From an uncultured Clostridium sp. (GTDB taxonomy: Bacteria > Bacillota > Clostridia > Clostridiales > Clostridiaceae), in assembly GCA_934746785.1 (NCBI GenBank), contig CAKVFO010000135.1, positions 1-8,982 of the forward strand: a stretch of DNA of 8,982 nucleotides. The letters run 5' to 3'. Of the stretch, positions 5,457-8,982 are shown piece after piece. Positions within the stretch are counted from its first letter, which is position 1. Every line of letters begins with the position of its first letter. Under the pieces are notes generated by a model, which made no database searches, was not told the origin of the DNA, and saw only the letters and a list, made by a program, of their open reading frames with translations. The translations under genes and the position numbers were made by a program.

Positions 5457-6968
5457 CTACTTTACTACATTTATATATTTATCTTTATCTACAACCACAT
5501 TAGTATGTCTATTAAAGTAATTAATTATTATTTCTGTCATTTCAACTTGAATTTCCTTAACTACTTCACATTCAGTATAGAACTCAAATCCACCAGCACC
5601 ACTTGCTCTATAGTTATTCATAACAAGTGTTAATTCATCTTCATCCTTTACATCCTGTCCTTTAAATCTCACATATTCTAATGTGTTCTTACCATCTTTA
5701 TTTAACTTATATCCATATTCTATATTGCTAAAATAATCATAATTATAATGTTCTACCTTAGGTTTTAAGAATGCATCTGATACAACTACTTTTTCTCCAT
5801 CATATGCAAAATATTCACCACATCTATTTAATGCTTTCTTTAAAACTTCTCCAGTTACCTTTAATACTACTAAAGTATTGGGATATATATACGTAGAAAC
5901 TATATCTCTAACTGTTACATCCTTATTAAATCCTTTTATAGAATTAGCAAAAGATGTACATGCTATATCTGCGTTACTTTCTTCTAATTGAACCATATTA
6001 ATAAAGTTTGCTAAATATGAACCTTCAATTGCCATATCTATATGTTCTTTTGGATTTAAATCTATATCTAAATGCCCAACTGGACTATCTAGCCATTCTT
6101 GAACCTTTTCTTCTATTGGCATAAGTTCATCATAAACTTCTTTGTTAGGATTAATTTCTGGTACTATAAGCTTTGATTCTATCTTAGCTATCTTTTCATC
6201 ATACTCTAAGTTTAACTCAATATACTTTTGTCCATTTTGTGGAGTTTGTACAATATAAGTACCATGTAAATCTTGTCCTTCTATTGCCATATGTTGATGC
6301 CCTGTAAGAAGAATATCAAAACCTAATTCTTCACATACTTTATAAGCTAAATTTTCCTTTGTATCACTTAATGATTTATGAGATTCTAAGTCTTTCTCGA
6401 ATCCTCCATGATAAACTCCAATTATAATATCAGCTTTACCTTTAACTTCTTCATATACTCTCTTAACATTTGAAAAAGTATCATCTATAGAGAAGTTTTT
6501 TAAGTTTTTAGGCTGTTCCCATACATTTATAAAATCAGTTGTAAATCCTACTATAGCAACCTTCAAACCATTACCCATAGTTTTTATAGCATATTCCTTA
6601 ATAGGAAGAGTGCCTGTTTTATCTTTCACATTAGCACATACACACTCTGCCTTTATATTGTCTAAATAGCTTTTTAAATTCTCAAATCCATAATTAAAGT
6701 CATGGTTTCCTAATGTTACAAAATCATATTTTCCTGCATTAATTACTTTAGATACAGGATGAGCATCAAATTCTTCATTAGTTAAGAAAGTTGTGAAAGG
6801 TGATCCTTGAATTGTATCTCCCCCATCAACTATTAAGGTATTTTCATCCTTAGTAAATGAATTTATTACATTTAACATTCCTATTGGTTTCTTTTCATTA
6901 TTTGTATAATCTGTTGGATAAACAAAACCATGCATATCCGAAGTAAAATATATCTTTAGTTTCTTCAT
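5457..6968 (-). CDS. Metallophosphatase / 5'-nucleotidase, UshA-YfkN-like, cytoplasmic form
   Basis: The 503-residue protein has the two-domain structure of bifunctional UDP-sugar hydrolase/5'-nucleotidases, which hydrolyse nucleotides or 2',3'-cyclic nucleotides to nucleosides using two metal ions. The N-terminal calcineurin-like domain shows FTSDMHG (D11, H13), DGGDTIQG (D51), LGNHDFNYG (N88, H89), YHGG (H187) and LTGHQHM (H224, H226): a complete dimetal site. The C-terminal 5'-nucleotidase domain spans about 295-490 and includes NNYRASGAGGFEF (451-463), a substrate-binding pattern. There is no signal peptide, LPXTG or SLH motif, unlike most secreted relatives, so it should act in the cytoplasm. 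ATG 6966-6968 is chosen because GAGGTG (6975-6980) lies 6 nt upstream; a longer reading to 7031 crosses the promoter. It lies 118 bp after the arginase-like gene. Confidence 0.88.
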   Translation of the reverse strand: MKKLKIYFTSDMHGFVYPTDYTNNEKKPIGMLNVINSFTKDENTLIVDGGDTIQGSPFTTFLTNEEFDAHPVSKVINAGKYDFVTLGNHDFNYGFENLKSYLDNIKAECVCANVKDKTGTLPIKEYAIKTMGNGLKVAIVGFTTDFINVWEQPKNLKNFSIDDTFSNVKRVYEEVKGKADIIIGVYHGGFEKDLESHKSLSDTKENLAYKVCEELGFDILLTGHQHMAIEGQDLHGTYIVQTPQNGQKYIELNLEYDEKIAKIESKLIVPEINPNKEVYDELMPIEEKVQEWLDSPVGHLDIDLNPKEHIDMAIEGSYLANFINMVQLEESNADIACTSFANSIKGFNKDVTVRDIVSTYIYPNTLVVLKVTGEVLKKALNRCGEYFAYDGEKVVVSDAFLKPKVEHYNYDYFSNIEYGYKLNKDGKNTLEYVRFKGQDVKDEDELTLVMNNYRASGAGGFEFYTECEVVKEIQVEMTEIIINYFNRHTNVVVDKDKYINVVK

Positions 6969-6987
6969 CTTAAACACCTCAAAAGCT

Positions 6988-7016
6988 ATTATAGCAAATT
7001 TTTTAACACAATTTAA
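6988..7016 (-). promoter_or_regulatory. Promoter of the nucleotidase gene
   Basis: On the minus strand TTAAAT (7011-7016), a 17-bp spacer and TATAAT (6988-6993) form a sigma-A promoter. TGC before the -10 makes it an extended -10 (TGnTATAAT). Transcription would start near 6981, directly before the GAGGTG binding site, so the leader would be very short. Confidence 0.6.
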
Positions 7017-7037
7017 GATTCTCTTTACCACTTTCTA

Positions 7038-7046
7038 ATTATATCA
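7038..7046 (-). promoter_or_regulatory. Possible second, extended -10 promoter
   Basis: The minus strand reads TGATATAAT (TGn plus a perfect TATAAT at 7038-7043) between the arginase-like and nucleotidase genes. No convincing -35 lies 17 bp upstream (GAAGAA). It could add transcription to the nucleotidase gene. Confidence 0.3.
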
Positions 7047-7086
7047 GAGCAATTGAGAATTTCTTCTGCTATAACACTCCTACTTT

Positions 7087-7845
7087 CTATTCTATTAGTT
7101 CAATATCTTTATCACATTCTCTTAAAGCCAAATTCATGAGTTCTTTATTTACATTGTTGTCTATATAACACTCAGCTTGTCCCTTTTCTGGTTCACCACA
7201 TATATCTACTCCTATGACTTCTTCATTCTCCATAAAGTCTTTCAGTATTTGTTCTAATTCCTTTAAAGAAAGATCTCCTTGATCCCAATTAGTTTCAACT
7301 ATATTTTCGCTTAATATATCTTTATCTACTGATATATAAATTGGTTCTTTTATATTAAGATTTTCTGCTATATTACTCATGTCCATTTTTTTAAGTTTCT
7401 CTTCATCAATAACTATAATTCTTTCTTTATAGCTCTCTTCAATTTGATTTATATACTTACTTGCTGGACCTATTAAAATAACTTTCTTTATATAACGATT
7501 AGTATCTAATACATCCTTAACCCATGACCCACAAGAAAGCAGCCCCAAAAACATAGATTCTTTCATGTCAGTATGATGATCAAATACTATAAGGTCAAAG
7601 GGCTTTTTAATTTTATCTATCCAAAATTCACTTATATAATGATAGTTTCCTGAATCAATAAAATGAATTCCATCTGGTGTAAAATCTTTAATCTTATTCT
7701 TTAATAACCTTGCTCCCTCTTCATCACAATAACAGTTAGTACCTGAAATCTCCTTACAATCAATTACTTTAGAATCAGCATCTTTATAAAAATTCTCCTT
7801 CTCGTAGGTTCCACTTAAGTTCATAACTACTATATTATTCTTCAT
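7087..7845 (-). CDS. Arginase/ureohydrolase-superfamily protein, divergent
   Basis: The 252-residue protein has two of the signature metal-binding segments of the arginase/agmatinase/formiminoglutamase fold, which hydrolyse guanidino compounds with a dimanganese centre. These are VFDHHTDM (D89, H91, D93; family DAHxD) and SVDKDILS (172-179; D174, D176; family SxDxDxxDP). VDICGEPE (213-220) supplies the late glutamate. The usual GGDH motif is not present; HFIDSGNYHY (61-70) occupies its place, perhaps with H69 as a ligand. It is shorter than the usual 290-310 residues. True arginase activity is therefore uncertain, so no symbol is given. ATG 7843-7845 follows AGGGGGAT with good spacing. Transcription is divergent from the methyltransferase-like gene at 7943. 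No clear hairpin terminator was seen after it, so readthrough into the nucleotidase gene is possible. Confidence 0.78.
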   Translation of the reverse strand: MKNNIVVMNLSGTYEKENFYKDADSKVIDCKEISGTNCYCDEEGARLLKNKIKDFTPDGIHFIDSGNYHYISEFWIDKIKKPFDLIVFDHHTDMKESMFLGLLSCGSWVKDVLDTNRYIKKVILIGPASKYINQIEESYKERIIVIDEEKLKKMDMSNIAENLNIKEPIYISVDKDILSENIVETNWDQGDLSLKELEQILKDFMENEEVIGVDICGEPEKGQAECYIDNNVNKELMNLALRECDKDIELIE

Positions 7846-7874
7846 CTTAAATCCCCCTAGTCTAATACTACTTC

Positions 7875-7902
7875 AATTATAATAACTACTATAATTATAA
7901 TA
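7875..7902. repeat. Direct repeat in the divergent intergenic region
   Basis: AATTATAATA occurs at 7875-7884 and again at 7893-7902, 18 bp apart. On the minus strand each copy contains a TATAAT (7876-7881 and 7894-7899) usable as a -10 for the arginase-like gene, although the -35 matches (AGTATT, TACATT) are poor. It could be two overlapping promoters, a regulator site, or chance in AT-rich DNA. Confidence 0.35.
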
Positions 7903-7913
7903 CTTTTATGTTA

Positions 7914-7919
7914 TATAAT
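7914..7919 (+). promoter_or_regulatory. -10 element of the 7943 gene
   Basis: A perfect TATAAT lies 24 bp before the ATG at 7943, followed by AAGAAGGGA (7927-7935), a good binding site 7 nt from the start. The -35 region (ATAATT, 7891-7896) is a weak match. Confidence 0.45.
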
Positions 7920-7942
7920 GTATCTTAAGAAGGGATTCAAAA

Positions 7943-8428
7943 ATGAAAAATAAGAATCATATGTCTTACTTTGGAGTAGGACCAGTGTATGTTTCAATAA
8001 TTCTTACTTTAACACTTATTTCTATATACTTAGGAAAAACATCCTGCCTTTCAGCAGGTATAATAAATGCTATCGATTTACCAATGAAAATATTAGGACT
8101 TATAATTATAATCTTAGGAATACTTTTATGGATTCAAGCTGTACTTATATCTAGGATTGATAAAAACATTACTGAAAACAAATTAGTTACTACTGGTGCT
8201 TATGCCTGGGTTCGTAATCCTATATACTCATCAATAAGCTTAATGCTTACTGGCACTCTAATTTTGCAAAACAATCTTTTCTTATTAATTATCCCTTTCA
8301 TATTCTGGCTTATTTTAACCTTACTAATTAAGAAAGAGGAAGTTGTATTAGCAAAAGTATTTGGTGAAGAATACTTATCATATAAATCCAAGGTTAATAG
8401 ATGTATTCCTTGGTTTCCTAAAAAATAA
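7943..8428 (+). CDS. Isoprenylcysteine carboxyl methyltransferase-family membrane protein
   Basis: The 161-residue integral membrane protein has hydrophobic segments at about 14-31, 48-69, 95-109 and 112-130. It carries the C-terminal signature of the ICMT/PEMT-type membrane methyltransferases: LVTTGAYAWVRNPIYSS (81-97) and KKEEVVLAKVFGEEYLSYKSKVNRCIPW (130-157), with the RNP, EE and FGEEY...Y...V.R.IPW positions. These residues line the S-adenosylmethionine and substrate pocket. Bacterial members are mostly uncharacterised. Since bacteria lack prenylated CAAX proteins, the substrate is more likely a lipid or small molecule (inference). The ATG at 7943 has a good upstream site. It diverges from the arginase-like gene and is followed 60 bp later by a transporter gene on the same strand. 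Confidence 0.85.
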   Translation: MKNKNHMSYFGVGPVYVSIILTLTLISIYLGKTSCLSAGIINAIDLPMKILGLIIIILGILLWIQAVLISRIDKNITENKLVTTGAYAWVRNPIYSSISLMLTGTLILQNNLFLLIIPFIFWLILTLLIKKEEVVLAKVFGEEYLSYKSKVNRCIPWFPKK

Positions 8429-8434
8429 TTTTCA

Positions 8435-8443
8435 TGTTATAAT
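8435..8443 (+). promoter_or_regulatory. Extended -10 element before the EamA-type gene
   Basis: TGTTATAAT contains TGn plus a perfect TATAAT (8438-8443), located 7 bp after the preceding stop and 46 bp before the TTG start. No good -35 at 17 bp was seen. It may give the transporter gene its own transcript. Confidence 0.4.
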
Positions 8444-8472
8444 AAATGAGAATAATTTTCAAGCTTATAAAT

Positions 8473-8480
8473 AAGGAGGA
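8473..8480 (+). promoter_or_regulatory. Ribosome binding site supporting a TTG start
   Basis: AAGGAGGA is a near-perfect Shine-Dalgarno sequence 8 nt before TTG 8489-8491. No ATG or GTG lies at useful distance, so TTG initiation is favoured. A second, weaker site (AAAAGGGA, 8511-8518) precedes the in-frame ATG at 8525. Confidence 0.65.
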
Positions 8481-8488
8481 ATTTAGCT

Positions 8489-8938
8489 TTGAAGAATAAT
8501 TCTAAAGCTGAAAAGGGATATAATATGTGGTTTGTATTTGCTTTATTGTCTGCACTTTTTGCAGCCTTAACTTCAATCTTAGCCAAGATAGGAATTGAAG
8601 GAATAAACTCAAACTTAGCTACAGCCATTAGAACTGTAGTTGTTCTTGTTATGGCATGGGGAATGGTATTTATAACTGGTACTCAAAATGGGATTTCTAA
8701 TATAAGTTCTAAGAGCTGGGTATTTTTAATTCTTTCAGGAATTGCAACAGGTCTTTCATGGCTTTGTTATTATAAAGCTCTTCAAATTGGAGATGCTTCA
8801 AAAGTTGTACCTGTAGATAAATTTAGTGTTGTTATCAGTATGATATTAGCATTTGTTATTCTTAAAGAAACAGTAACTGTTAAAACTGTTGTTGGCGGAA
8901 TATTAATTACACTAGGAACTTTTGTTATGATTCTATAG
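8489..8938 (+). CDS. Half-size EamA/DMT-type membrane transporter
   Basis: The 149-residue protein has a single EamA (drug/metabolite transporter) domain with about five membrane segments (13-34, 43-63, 75-95, 107-124, 129-148). Recognisable stretches are LTSILAKIGIEGINSNLATAIRT (27-49) and SWLCYYKALQIGDASKVVPVDKFSVV (89-114), highly typical of the 140-residue one-domain family in Firmicutes. Such proteins are presumed to work as dimers, in contrast to ten-helix two-domain relatives. The substrate is unknown. The start is taken as TTG 8489 on the strength of AAGGAGGA. It adds a charged 12-residue leader (MKNNSKAEKGYN) ahead of the conserved MWFVFALL start, which could instead be ATG 8525. It is complete at its C-terminus (stop 8936-8938). 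No terminator is visible before the window ends. Confidence 0.88.
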   Translation: MKNNSKAEKGYNMWFVFALLSALFAALTSILAKIGIEGINSNLATAIRTVVVLVMAWGMVFITGTQNGISNISSKSWVFLILSGIATGLSWLCYYKALQIGDASKVVPVDKFSVVISMILAFVILKETVTVKTVVGGILITLGTFVMIL

Positions 8939-8982
8939 AAAATAATAAATAACTAAAAATTAATAGGGATAATAGAATGTTA

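Noticed and set aside
6969..7031. Upstream start extending the nucleotidase by 21 residues
   Set aside because: The ATG at 6966-6968 has GAGGTG at ideal spacing and the extension covers the extended -10 promoter.
8200..8628. Minus-strand open frames over the ICMT-like and EamA-like genes
   Set aside because: Both lie opposite well-supported membrane-protein genes and have no start signals or family likeness.
1..8982. CRISPR arrays, tRNA or rRNA genes, riboswitches, origin sequences
   Set aside because: No regularly spaced repeats, cloverleaf-like segments, conserved rRNA stretches or recognisable aptamers were seen on reading both strands. A tRNAscan or Infernal search would be decisive.

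Overview
The window is very AT-rich. It has AGA/ATA-rich codon use, strong GGAGG-type ribosome binding sites, and genes typical of an anaerobic low-GC Firmicute. Clostridium (sensu lato) is the best guess; the species cannot be named from the sequence. No rRNA, tRNA or CRISPR array was found.

Left third (about 1-3275): a minus-strand operon, read right to left, that has been damaged at both ends. It encodes a U32-peptidase-like Fe-S protein, then a ketopantoate-reductase-like dehydrogenase, a class I SAM methyltransferase, and a beta-ketoacyl-ACP-synthase-III-like protein. The dehydrogenase ATG directly follows the stop codon of the U32 frame, and the next gaps are 12 and 6 nt, so the four genes look translationally coupled. 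The KAS III gene is cut after 119 codons, before the expected catalytic cysteine, at the edge of a 57-bp palindromic, IS-end-like sequence (1-57). The U32 gene has lost its 5' end (roughly 60-70 codons by family memory) where it meets, head to head, the last 43 codons and terminal repeat of an IS1182-like transposase on the plus strand (about 3107-3275). It also carries a one-base frameshift in a T5 run (2256-2260). The two middle genes are intact, but the operon promoter is not in the window. This looks like a decaying specialised-metabolism or modification operon of unknown product.

Middle (3276-5447): a plus-strand small membrane protein (DUF5684-like) with an ambiguous start ends at a strong 15-bp hairpin (3928-3969). 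The hairpin is shared with a convergent minus-strand unit made of a secreted helical protein of unknown function (4451-5308) and a GNAT acetyltransferase broken by one in-frame TAA (3981-4433).

Right (5448-8982): two minus-strand metal-dependent hydrolase genes, an arginase/ureohydrolase-superfamily protein (7087-7845) and a UshA-like metallophosphatase/5'-nucleotidase without signal peptide (5457-6968). The latter has its own promoter and a downstream terminator. Diverging from the arginase-like gene are two plus-strand membrane-protein genes: an isoprenylcysteine-methyltransferase-like protein (7943-8428) and a half-size EamA-type transporter (8489-8938) with a well-supported TTG start.

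The most notable content is the degraded four-gene operon with its two IS-associated junctions. The right half is ordinary clostridial housekeeping or accessory content.
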